DNA from: Pseudomonas crudilactis
Lineage (GTDB): Bacteria; Pseudomonadota; Gammaproteobacteria; Pseudomonadales; Pseudomonadaceae
NCBI RefSeq assembly: GCF_013433315.1
Contig: NZ_WXVV01000018.1
Coordinates: 95,544 to 159,543, forward strand
Direction of reading: 5' to 3'
Length of the DNA: 64,000 nt
Notes under the pieces: generated by a model
Seen by the model: the letters and a program-made list of their open reading frames with translations, nothing else
The model's database searches: none
Told to the model about the DNA's origin: nothing
Made by a program: the position numbers and the translations under genes
Shown here: in pieces, positions 43,626 to 52,006 of the stretch
Position numbering within the stretch: position 1 is the stretch's first letter
How the letters are laid out: the number at the start of each line of letters is the position of its first letter

Positions 43626-43690
43626 TTCGCGAGCAAGCTCGCTCCCACATTTGGAATGCATTCTCCTGTGGGAGCGAGCTTGCTCGCGAA
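43626..43690. repeat. REP-type inverted repeat, family B
   Basis: TTCGCGAGCAAGCTCGCTCC and its complement, in the gap between the ABC permease stop and the LysR start. Confidence 0.8.
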
Positions 43691-43714
43691 GGGGCCAGAC
43701 GCAACGCCACAGAG

Positions 43715-44581
43715 TTACCGCTGCATCCCCCAGCGCTTAACGGTCACCCGCTCCAGCGTATCGAACACCAGATTCTCCACCAGCAACCCGATCAGAATCA
43801 CCACCGCCAACCCGGCAAACACCTTGTCGGTGTACAGCTCATTACGATTCTGAAAGATGTACCAGCCCAGCCCGCCCTTGCCACTGGTCGCGCCAAACAC
43901 CAATTCAGCGGCGATCAACGTGCGCCAGGCAAACGCCCAGCCAATCTTCAGCCCGGCCAGAATCGACGGCAGCGCCGCCGGGATCAGGATGAACAGCACC
44001 AGCCGCAAGCCCTTCAAACCATAGTTGCGTCCAGCCATACGCAGCGTCTCGGAAACCCCGAGAAACCCCGCATAGGTGTTCAGCGCCAGCGCCCACAACA
44101 CCGAATGCACCAGCACAAAAATCAGGCTGTTCTGCCCCAGGCCAAACCACAGCAGCGCCAACGGCAGCAGGGCAATCGCCGGCAACGGGTTGAACATCGA
44201 GGTCATCGTGCTCAGCAGATCGCGACCCAACTGCGTCGACACCGCCAACGTGGTCAGGGCAAACGCCAGCACAATGCCGATCAGATACCCCTTGATCAGC
44301 ACCACCAACGATATCCACACCTTGGCCAGCAGCTCACCACTGAGCAGACCCTCGAACAGCGCGTGACTGGTCTGCAGGAAACTCGGCAGCATCAGGTCAT
44401 TGTTCTGGATCCGCGCGACCACTTCCCACAGCACCGCCAGCACAATCAGGATCAGGCCCTTACGCAGCCAGCCCTGTTGCCACAGCCGCGTGCCGAGCGT
44501 CAGTTCACGCTCGACCGGCACTTCAGTCAGCGGCTCCAGCACAACTTCGAATTCTTCACGCACAGATGATGAATGGCTCAT
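43715..44581 (-). CDS. ABC transporter permease, taurine/nitrate type
   Basis: A 288-residue inner-membrane permease of the TauC/SsuC type. Six hydrophobic segments are visible, and the coupling loop has AGRNYGLKGLRLVLFILIP (EAA-like motif), where the ATPase docks. The ATG at 44581 has a strong AGGAGG site; an in-frame GTG-type start 8 codons earlier would overlap the ATPase gene. It works with the ATPase encoded 20 bp upstream. No substrate-binding protein gene is next to it. Confidence 0.9.
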   Translation of the reverse strand: MSHSSSVREEFEVVLEPLTEVPVERELTLGTRLWQQGWLRKGLILIVLAVLWEVVARIQNNDLMLPSFLQTSHALFEGLLSGELLAKVWISLVVLIKGYLIGIVLAFALTTLAVSTQLGRDLLSTMTSMFNPLPAIALLPLALLWFGLGQNSLIFVLVHSVLWALALNTYAGFLGVSETLRMAGRNYGLKGLRLVLFILIPAALPSILAGLKIGWAFAWRTLIAAELVFGATSGKGGLGWYIFQNRNELYTDKVFAGLAVVILIGLLVENLVFDTLERVTVKRWGMQR

Positions 44582-44601
44582 CGGGTAGTCCTCCTGGCCG
44601 C

Positions 44602-45462
44602 TCAATAGGCAATACGAATGTCGTTGAAGTTGTGGTCGCGCTCGGTTTCCGGCGACTGGCCTTCATCGAACAGCAGACGATGAATGCGCCGCGCCGATTC
44701 CTGGAACGCCACGCCACCCAAGCTGTGCAAATCGTATTGATGGCTGTGCACTTCAGCGCGCACCCGCCCCGGATGTGGCGACAGCAAAAGGATGCGATTG
44801 CCGACCACCAGCGCCTCTTCAATCGAGTGAGTGACAAACAGCAGAGTGAAGCGCACCTCATCCCAGAGCAGCAGCAATTCTTCCTGCATCTTGCGTCTAG
44901 TCAGCGCATCGAGTGCGGCGAATGGTTCGTCCATCAGCAGGATTTTCGGTTGCATCGCCAGCGCCCGGGCAATCGCCACGCGCGCCTTCATGCCGCCGGA
45001 CAAAGTGTGCGGATAAGCATCGGCGAACGCCGCGAGGCCGACCTTTTCCAGATAGTGCAGCGCACGCTCTTCGGCTTCTTTTTTCTTCAGGGTGCGTGAG
45101 GCCAGCAGCGGAAACATCACGTTCTGTTTGACGGTTTTCCACGGCGGCAGTTGATCGAATTCCTGAAACACTACGATGCGGTCCGGACCCGGCGCGTCGA
45201 CGCGCTGGCCTTGCAGACGGATCTCGCCTTCGCACGGTTGAATGAACCCGGCCACCGCTTTGAGCAAGGTGGATTTGCCGCAACCGGACGGCCCGAGCAG
45301 CACGTAGCGATCGGCCGGATCGATTTCGAAACTGACCTGGTGAGTGGCGCGCACCACGCGTTGCGGCGTGCGATATTCGAGGCTGACATGATCGACCGCC
45401 AGCAACGCGTCGCTGCGGGCGATCGGGTTGCTGGCCGCGTGGCCTGGCAAGGGAGCGTTCAT
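44602..45462 (-). CDS. ABC transporter ATPase, taurine/nitrate type
   Basis: A 286-residue ATPase. Walker A GPSGCGKST (about 58-66), Q-loop VVFQEFDQLPPW, signature LSGGM (Met instead of Gln), Walker B ILLMDEPFAALDALTR and the switch His in VTHSIEEAL are all present. The family drives uptake of sulfonates, nitrate or similar. The last about 45 residues (HSLGGVAFQESARRIHRLLF) are a short extension. It lies between the TauD-like gene (22 bp) and the permease gene. Confidence 0.92.
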   Translation of the reverse strand: MNAPLPGHAASNPIARSDALLAVDHVSLEYRTPQRVVRATHQVSFEIDPADRYVLLGPSGCGKSTLLKAVAGFIQPCEGEIRLQGQRVDAPGPDRIVVFQEFDQLPPWKTVKQNVMFPLLASRTLKKKEAEERALHYLEKVGLAAFADAYPHTLSGGMKARVAIARALAMQPKILLMDEPFAALDALTRRKMQEELLLLWDEVRFTLLFVTHSIEEALVVGNRILLLSPHPGRVRAEVHSHQYDLHSLGGVAFQESARRIHRLLFDEGQSPETERDHNFNDIRIAY

Positions 45463-45484
45463 TATTTGATCAATCTCCGGCGAA

Positions 45485-46381
45485 TCAGAAAGGCGCGTCG
45501 CCCTGAATGGTCGTGCGATACAGCTTGCGGCGCAGGTGCGCGGGGCAGCCGGCGGCGAGATGGATCAGCGAACGGTTATCCCAGAACACCAGATCGTGCG
45601 GCTGCCACTGATGGCGGTAGATGTTCTGCGGCAGCACGCTGTGGGCATAGAGCTCGCTCAGCAGTTGCTGGCTCTCGTCTTCCGGCAGGCCGACGATGCG
45701 CGTGGTGAAACCCTCGCTGACGAACAGCGCCTTGCGACCGTTCTCCGGATGCGTGCGCACCACCGGGTGCACCACTTCGGCGACCTGGGCGAGCTGCTCC
45801 GGGGTCAGGGTCGGACGCCAGTTGCCTTCGAATTTGGTCTCGCTGTAACGCGCCGTGTAGGAGTGCGCGGCACTGCGGCCTTCGACCGTTTTGCGCAACG
45901 CTTCGGGCAAGCTGTCCCAGGCTTTGTGCATATCGGCGAACAACGTGTCACCGCCCTCGGACGGCAACTCCTGCGCGTGGAGCATCGAACCGAGGCTCGG
46001 CAGCTCTTTATAAGAAAGGTCGGAATGCCAGAACTTGCCGGCATCGCCGAGGCCGATGTTCTGGCCGTTTTCGATGATGTTGGAAACGATGAGGATTTCC
46101 GGGTGGTTGGCCAGCAGGAATTGCTTGAGCACATGGATCTGCAATACACCGAAGCGGCGGCTGAAGTCGATTTGCTGTTGCGGGGTGATCTGCTGGTCGC
46201 GGAACACCACGACATGGTGATCCAGGTGCGCGCGATGGATACGCGCAAAGTCCTGATCATTGATCGGCCGGGCGAGGTCGAGGCCAATGATTTCGGCGCC
46301 GACGGCACCGCTGAACGGGCGGACTTCAAAAGATTGCGGCGCGGCGGTCGCGGCGCTTGAGGAAGCAGTAGCTGCGGACAT
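45485..46381 (-). CDS. TauD/TfdA family dioxygenase
   Basis: A 298-residue Fe(II)/2-oxoglutarate dioxygenase. Metal ligands are visible: HxD in KFWHSDLSY and the distal His in NRSLIHLAAG; Arg in LRRKLYRTTI binds 2-oxoglutarate. TauD splits sulfite from taurine and TfdA acts on aryloxy acids; the substrate here is unknown. The ATG at 46381 has GGAG 9 bp upstream and is preferred over the longer frame. With the ABC genes it suggests uptake and oxygenation of a sulfonate or similar sulfur source. Confidence 0.9.
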   Translation of the reverse strand: MSAATASSSAATAAPQSFEVRPFSGAVGAEIIGLDLARPINDQDFARIHRAHLDHHVVVFRDQQITPQQQIDFSRRFGVLQIHVLKQFLLANHPEILIVSNIIENGQNIGLGDAGKFWHSDLSYKELPSLGSMLHAQELPSEGGDTLFADMHKAWDSLPEALRKTVEGRSAAHSYTARYSETKFEGNWRPTLTPEQLAQVAEVVHPVVRTHPENGRKALFVSEGFTTRIVGLPEDESQQLLSELYAHSVLPQNIYRHQWQPHDLVFWDNRSLIHLAAGCPAHLRRKLYRTTIQGDAPF

Positions 46382-46635
46382 CTTTCCATCTCCCACGCAC
46401 GGCACGCTCACGGGCGCGCTCGTCGATCAGACACTCACGCTGGATTGCGTGTTGGTTCAGGTCGTGCGGCGCGCCGATTGGTCGGCAGGTACGCAGGGGG
46501 ATGACTTTATAGCTATAAGAATCGGAAATTAAATACCGTTAATGAATAACGATATGGCGATTGGTGAGGAATGGACTGGATGGTGAGTGACGGTTTTTGT
46601 CACTTACTGACAGATGCAGCGATCCGACTGACGCC

Positions 46636-46726
46636 TTCGCGAGCAAGCTCGCTCCCACAGAGATCTCGGCTGGAACACGATTACGCGTTTAACACAAAAC
46701 ACTGTGGGAGCGAGCTTGCTCGCGAA
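46636..46726. repeat. REP-type inverted repeat, family B, long loop
   Basis: TTCGCGAGCAAGCTCGCTCC and its complement are separated by about 50 bp, more than in the other copies. It fills the gap 46382-46750 together with the AT-rich likely promoter of the TauD operon near 46500-46560; no gene is seen there. Confidence 0.78.
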
Positions 46727-46750
46727 GAGGCCGGTGGCAGCGCTGAAGAT

Positions 46751-48118
46751 CTAGCGCTCGTGCAACGCCTCTGCCCGCGCGCGAATGATCGGTTTGAGCA
46801 GGTAGCTCAAGACCGACTTCTTGCCGGTAATGATGTCCACCGACGCAACCATCCCCGGGATGATCAGCAAAGGCTTTTCATCGGTACCCAAGTGGCTGCG
46901 CTCAGTGCGCACCTTGATGATGTAGTAAGTGGTCTTCTTGTCTTCATCAGTGATGGTGTCGGCACCGATCTGCTCGAGCTTGGCTTTGAGCCCGCCGTAA
47001 ATGGTGTAGTCGTACGCGGTGAATTTGACGATCGCTTCCTGTCCCGGGTGCAGGAACGCGATGTCTTGCGGACGAATCTTGGCTTCGACCAGCAAGGTGT
47101 CATCCAGCGGGACGATTTCGACCATGTCGCTGCCCGGCTGGATCACGCCACCGATGGTGTTGACCAGCAGTTTGTTGACGATGCCGCGCACTGGCGATGT
47201 CACCAGCGTACGGCTGACGCGGTCTTCCAGCGCCTTGCCCGTCGCGCTGGCCTTGTTCAGGTCGGTGCGGGCTTCGTTGAGTTGGGTCAGCGCTTCGCTG
47301 CGGAATTTGCCGCGCGTTTCGTCGATCTTGCGCTGCACTTCCTTGATCGCCGATTCGGCACGCGGAATCGCCAGCGTCGTTGCATCCAGCTGACCACGGG
47401 TTTCCACCTCGGCACGCTTAAGACGCAAGACCTCCACCGGAGACACCGCGCCCTGCGCCACCAGCGGCTCGGACATGTTGATTTCCTGCCGCTGCAAGCC
47501 GAGCTGCTGACGATACTGCGCTTGCTTGGAGGCGAATTCGCGCAGCTCTTGCTGACGCTGAATCAACTGCTCCTGCAAACCACCGATCTCGTCGTGCAGT
47601 TGCTGACGGCGGCTGATGTACAGCGATTCTTCGCTTTTTGCCTGTCCCGGCACGGCTTTGAGCACGTCTTCGGGGAAATTCAGCGGACGGTCATCGACTT
47701 CGGCGCTGAGGCGTTCTACGCGCAGCAGCATCGACAGGCGATCGGCCTCGGTTTCGCCGACGTTGGAGGCAAATCGCGTGTCGTCGAGGCGAATCAACGG
47801 CGCGCCGGCTTCAACGATCTGGCCTTCCTTGACGAACAGTTCGGAGATGATCCCGCCCTCAAGGTTCTGGATTTTCTGAATCTTCGACGATGGAATCGCT
47901 TTGCCGTCGCCCTTGGTCACTTCGTCGATCACGGCGAAGTTGGCCCACAGCAGCAGGAAGATGAAGAAGCCGATGATCGCCCAGATGGTCAGGCGCACGA
48001 CGCGCGGGGCGTCTTCGATCAGCGCTTTGTTGACCTCCGGCAGCGGCTGGCCCTGCAACGATGCCGAGCCCTTGAAGTAACGACGGATCGAATCCTTGAA
48101 ACCCGACTTAAGCAACAC
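46751..48118 (-). CDS. lapC: LapC, membrane-fusion protein of the LapA type I secretion system
   Basis: A 455-residue HlyD-family adaptor. One membrane segment (about 42-65) is followed by the lipoyl half KIQNLEGGIISELFVKEGQ, long coiled coils (about 130-290), and TLVTSPVRGIVNKLLV with IGGVIQPG, the typical type I secretion end. LapC links the ABC protein LapB to LapE for export of LapA. The start is a GTG with AAGGGG 8 bp upstream, overlapping the lapB end by 11 bp. Gene order lapE-lapB-lapC on the minus strand, facing away from lapA. Confidence 0.93.
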   Translation of the reverse strand: MLLKSGFKDSIRRYFKGSASLQGQPLPEVNKALIEDAPRVVRLTIWAIIGFFIFLLLWANFAVIDEVTKGDGKAIPSSKIQKIQNLEGGIISELFVKEGQIVEAGAPLIRLDDTRFASNVGETEADRLSMLLRVERLSAEVDDRPLNFPEDVLKAVPGQAKSEESLYISRRQQLHDEIGGLQEQLIQRQQELREFASKQAQYRQQLGLQRQEINMSEPLVAQGAVSPVEVLRLKRAEVETRGQLDATTLAIPRAESAIKEVQRKIDETRGKFRSEALTQLNEARTDLNKASATGKALEDRVSRTLVTSPVRGIVNKLLVNTIGGVIQPGSDMVEIVPLDDTLLVEAKIRPQDIAFLHPGQEAIVKFTAYDYTIYGGLKAKLEQIGADTITDEDKKTTYYIIKVRTERSHLGTDEKPLLIIPGMVASVDIITGKKSVLSYLLKPIIRARAEALHER

Positions 48119-50264
48119 TGATCTGCCCCTTCTTCAACGCTTCCATCACGGCGGCTTTCGGGCCATCGGCGAGAATCTGTCCACGGTCGATCACCAGCAG
48201 ACGATCGACCAGCGACAACAGTGAAGCCCGGTGCGTGACCAGCACCACGGTCTTGTTTTCGATCACGGCGGCGAGGCGTTGCTTGAGGCGTTCTTCACCG
48301 GTGTTGTCCATCGCGCTGGTCGGCTCGTCCATCAGCAAAATCGGTGGGTTGAGCAACAAGGCCCGAGCCAGCGCGACGTTCTGTCGTTGACCGCCGGAGA
48401 GGTTCTGCCCGCGCTCGCCGACTTGCAGCTCATAACCTTGCGGGTGCAGACGGGCGAATTCGTGGACGCCAGCCAGTTCGGCGGCTTGCAGCACCAGCTC
48501 GTCTTCTACATAACGCGCGCCGGAGACCAGGTTGTCACGCAGGGTGCCGGCCAGCAGCTGGATGTCTTGCGGCACGTAGCCGATGTTGTAGCGCAGTTCG
48601 CTGACGTCGATCTGGCGGATATCCACGCCGTCGACCAGCAACGCGCCGTCGTCCGGCTGATACAGGCCGACCAACAATTTGGCGAGGGAGCTTTTGCCCG
48701 AGCCGCTGCGGCCGATGATGCCGATTTTTTCGCCGGGACGGATCACCAGATTGATGTTCTTCAGCGCCGGGTTCTGTTGTTCCGGGTAAGTGAAGTTGAG
48801 CTGGCGGCACTCGATCGCCCCCTGCAAAACCTTGCGGCTCAGCGGGCGCTCTTCGAAGTTGCGCTCTTGCGGCAGCTCCATCATCTGGTCGACCGAAGTC
48901 ATGGTCACCCGCGCTTGCTGATAGCGAGTCAGCAGACCCGACAGCGACGCCAGCGGGCTCAGTGCGCGGCCGCTGAGCATGTAGCAGGCAATCAGACCGC
49001 CCATGCTCAGGTTGCCGGCGATGATCTGGTAGACGCCGAAGACGATCATGATCACCCCGGCCAGTTGCTGGATCAGCAGGGTGATGTTCATCGCCAGACC
49101 GGAGAGCATTTTCACCCGCAGTTCGAGGCGACTGAGGGTGCCGATGGTCTGTTCCCACTGGTACTGGCGTTCGCTCTCGGCGTTGTTGACCTTCACCGCA
49201 TCAAGGCCGGCGAGGGTTTCGATCAGGCTCGACTGGCGCTCGGCACCGAGGGCCATGGTGCGTTCCATGGTTGCCACCAGCGGCTTCTGCAAGGCGTAGC
49301 CGATCAGCAAGGCAATCGGGAAAGCCAACACCGGAATCCACACCAAGTGCCCGCCGAGAATGGCGATAACGATAAAGATGAGGATGGTGAACGGCAGGTC
49401 GATCAGGCTGGTCAGGGTCAGCGAGGCGAGGAAGTCGCGCAGGCTCTGAAACTCGTGGATGTTCTGCGCAAAACTGCCGACCCGCGCCGGGCGGTACTTC
49501 ATCGTCATGCCGACGATGCGCTCGAACAGCGTCGCGGAGATGATCAGGTCGGTTTTCTTCCCGGCCAGGTCCAGGCACAGGGCGCGCAGACTCTTGAGCA
49601 CCAGGTCAAAGATGTAGGCGCCGGTGATGCCCAGCGCCAGCACCCACAGGGTGGCTTCGGCCTGGTTCGGCACCACGCGGTCGTAGACGTTCATCACGAA
49701 CAGCGGCGCGGCCATGGCGATGATGTTGATCAGGAAACTCGCGGCGATAGCATCGGCGTACAGCCAACGCGAACGCTTGAGGGTGTCGCGGAACCACGAG
49801 CGTGCGCGCGGAATCAGCGTGCCGTGGTTGACGTCGAATTTGTGTTGCGGCTGAGCGAAGAAGACTTTGCCGGTGTAGTCGTCGGCGAGCAATTCGCGAC
49901 TGACGATGGACTCGCCGCCGTCGGTTTCGCTGAGCAGCACCCGCGCTTCGTTGTCACCCTGCCAGCCGAGCAGGACGGCGCTGCGACCATCCTTGAGCAG
50001 CAGCAAGGCCGGCATGGCGATCGCCGGAATTTCTTCCAGTTTGCGCTGCAGCACCCGACCTTGCAGGCCGGCGCGAGCCGCCGCGCGGGGCAGCAACTCG
50101 ACACTGAGGCGTTGTTTGGGCAGCGGCAGACCGGTGGTCAGCATTGCCGCGCTGGCGGGTTTCTGATGGAGCATGCAAAGGGCGAGCAGACCGTCCAGTA
50201 AAGGATCGTCGTGCAACGCGCGTGGATCATGACTGAGTTGAACTCGACTGACTTCTGATTCCAC
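48108..50264 (-). CDS. lapB: LapB, ABC exporter of the LapA type I secretion system
   Basis: A 718-residue exporter with three parts: an N-terminal C39-like domain (about 20-140) that does not show the active peptidase motif, a membrane domain (about 160-430), and an ATPase domain with Walker A GRSGSGKSS, signature LSGGQ and Walker B ILLMDEPTSAMD. C39-like domains hold unfolded substrate rather than cut it. The GTG at 50264 is chosen because AAAGAG lies 8 bp before it; a GTG 3 codons earlier is in frame. LapB drives LapA through LapC and LapE. Confidence 0.94.
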   Translation of the reverse strand: MESEVSRVQLSHDPRALHDDPLLDGLLALCMLHQKPASAAMLTTGLPLPKQRLSVELLPRAAARAGLQGRVLQRKLEEIPAIAMPALLLLKDGRSAVLLGWQGDNEARVLLSETDGGESIVSRELLADDYTGKVFFAQPQHKFDVNHGTLIPRARSWFRDTLKRSRWLYADAIAASFLINIIAMAAPLFVMNVYDRVVPNQAEATLWVLALGITGAYIFDLVLKSLRALCLDLAGKKTDLIISATLFERIVGMTMKYRPARVGSFAQNIHEFQSLRDFLASLTLTSLIDLPFTILIFIVIAILGGHLVWIPVLAFPIALLIGYALQKPLVATMERTMALGAERQSSLIETLAGLDAVKVNNAESERQYQWEQTIGTLSRLELRVKMLSGLAMNITLLIQQLAGVIMIVFGVYQIIAGNLSMGGLIACYMLSGRALSPLASLSGLLTRYQQARVTMTSVDQMMELPQERNFEERPLSRKVLQGAIECRQLNFTYPEQQNPALKNINLVIRPGEKIGIIGRSGSGKSSLAKLLVGLYQPDDGALLVDGVDIRQIDVSELRYNIGYVPQDIQLLAGTLRDNLVSGARYVEDELVLQAAELAGVHEFARLHPQGYELQVGERGQNLSGGQRQNVALARALLLNPPILLMDEPTSAMDNTGEERLKQRLAAVIENKTVVLVTHRASLLSLVDRLLVIDRGQILADGPKAAVMEALKKGQISVA

Positions 50265-50298
50265 GCTCGACACTCTTTGACAGTTGAAAAGGGATAAC

Positions 50299-51648
50299 TC
50301 AATTCATCCCAGGCAGCTGGACCTTGGGCTTCACGTCGTTCTGCACAACGGATGCCAACGGTGCGACCACTCCCTGGCTTCTGAGCAACTCGCCCATGGT
50401 CGCCTTGATTCGGTACTGAGTAAATAACTGAATGTTTTTGATTTCTGCCAGACGCCGCGAAGCGGTGAACAACTCGTTTTCGCTGTCGAGCAAATCGAGC
50501 AGGGTGCGTTCGCCGAGGCTGAACTGACGCTGGTAGGCGGTGCGCACCGAGGTGCTGTGATCGACGTATTGCTGCGCGATCGGCACCTGCGCGTTGGCGT
50601 TGTTCAGGGCGTTCCAGGCCAGACCGAGTTCTTCGTTCAACTGGCGCAAAGCGTTGTTGCGGATGTCCAGCGCCTGGTTCGACAGGTACGACTTGGACTC
50701 CAGATCGGCCTTGTTGCTGCCACCGGAATACAGGTTGAAGCGCATGCGCAGCATGGCTTGCCACTCGTTGTTGTGACCGTTCTGACCGTCGAGATCGTTG
50801 TCGGCGGTACGGCCCAGTTCGGCGTCGAAACGTGGGTAGAAGGTCGACTTGGCGGTTTCGTACTGCTTCTCGGCAGCGGCGATGTCAGACTCGGCCGAGC
50901 GCAGGATCGGGCTGTTTTCCAGCATCTGCTGGCGCGCTTCATTGAGGTTGGCCGGCATCATCGCCATGAACGGCGCCGGACGCTCGAGTTGATCGGGCAT
51001 CTGGCCAACGGCGCTGAGGAAGTTGGTTTCCGAGTCGGCGAGGTTAGTCTGCTCGGTGATCAGGTTGTTGCGGGCCTGGGCCATCCGCGCTTCAGCCTGA
51101 TCGAGGTCGGCACCGCTGCCGACGCCGCGTTGGGTGCGCAACTGAATCTGGTCGTAGATGCGCTGGTGGCTCTTGAGATTTTCTTCGGCCAGACGCACGA
51201 ACTCACGACGGGTCAACACGTCCAGGTAAACCTGGGCGACGGTCAGCGCGGTACGCTCGGAAGTACCGAGCAGCGAGTAAGCGCGGGAGTTGACGGTGGC
51301 TTGTTGACGGCCGACTTCGCTGGACGTCGCAAACCCGTCAAAGACCATTTGCGAGAGACGTAAACTTGACTCGCTACGGTTCAGGGTTTCGTAGTGGTTA
51401 CCGGAATTGGCGCGGGTGGTGACGCTGTCGGTACCCTCACGGCCATAACCGCCGAGCAGATCGACCTTCGGCAGGTATCCACCTTTTGCCGCTCTTAATT
51501 GATAATCCGCCGCCAAACGACTGTTGACCCCTGCCTGGATTTCCGGATGGACATCCAGTGCCTGCTGCATGGCTTCTGGTAAGGATTGTGCTTGTACAAA
51601 AGAGGCGGCGAGGGCGAAGGGTACGGCGAAAAGCAGGGGCGAACGCAT
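50299..51648 (-). CDS. lapE: LapE, TolC-family outer-membrane protein
   Basis: A 449-residue outer-membrane channel with a Sec signal (MRSPLLFAVPFALAASFVQA) and no lipobox. Two OEP repeats are visible; LPEAMQQALDVHPEIQAGVN and AAKGGYLPKVDLLGGYGREG are typical of the AggA/LapE type. In Pseudomonas, LapA is held in this pore by its N-terminal module until LapG cuts it. The ATG at 51648 starts the signal peptide; the longer frame has no support. First gene of lapEBC, divergent from lapA. Confidence 0.93.
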   Translation of the reverse strand: MRSPLLFAVPFALAASFVQAQSLPEAMQQALDVHPEIQAGVNSRLAADYQLRAAKGGYLPKVDLLGGYGREGTDSVTTRANSGNHYETLNRSESSLRLSQMVFDGFATSSEVGRQQATVNSRAYSLLGTSERTALTVAQVYLDVLTRREFVRLAEENLKSHQRIYDQIQLRTQRGVGSGADLDQAEARMAQARNNLITEQTNLADSETNFLSAVGQMPDQLERPAPFMAMMPANLNEARQQMLENSPILRSAESDIAAAEKQYETAKSTFYPRFDAELGRTADNDLDGQNGHNNEWQAMLRMRFNLYSGGSNKADLESKSYLSNQALDIRNNALRQLNEELGLAWNALNNANAQVPIAQQYVDHSTSVRTAYQRQFSLGERTLLDLLDSENELFTASRRLAEIKNIQLFTQYRIKATMGELLRSQGVVAPLASVVQNDVKPKVQLPGMN

Positions 51649-51838
51649 GATAGGAATTTCCCAGAACTTCTTGTCTTGAATCACAGCAAAACGTGGCGCT
51701 GCGTCGGATGATGGCAACCAGATTGACCGTATGTCGGAAAGTTCAAAACAGGAACTGGATCACACGCTGAAGGACAGGTCGCCGCGGAAATATCAATGTG
51801 ACATTAGTGGGGCGATTGTTTAGGATGGCACCCAGAAG

Positions 51839-51891
51839 GTCAATAGTTTGGCATAAAGTTAATAGCGAAAGAATATAGCCAAATTATTGAC
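51839..51891. promoter_or_regulatory. Inverted pair of FleQ-like boxes between lapE and lapA
   Basis: GTCAATAGTTTGGC on the plus strand (51839-51852) and GTCAATAATTTGGC on the minus strand (51891-51878) differ by one base and match the FleQ consensus GTCaNTAAAtTGAC at 11 and 12 of 14 positions. FleQ is a c-di-GMP-responsive regulator known to control lap genes in Pseudomonas. An extra 6-bp inverted repeat (TTGACG/CGTCAA) lies at 51887-51906. The 358-bp gap 51649-52006 has no other gene and must hold both promoters. Confidence 0.5.
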
Positions 51892-52006
51892 GATTTAATG
51901 CGTCAAACTTGTTTAGCAAATTTTTAAAGTACGTCCAGACTGAATCGGCGCCCATGCCATCAGGTCCATGGAAGTCAACTGAACGTGACACCCCGGAGAG
52001 TCTTCA

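Noticed and set aside
46751..51648. LapBCE as the exporter of the DUF4347 protein
   Set aside because: LapEBC lies divergent to lapA and far from the DUF4347 gene, which has its own TolC-type gene in its operon. Cross-use cannot be ruled out, but the layout argues against it.
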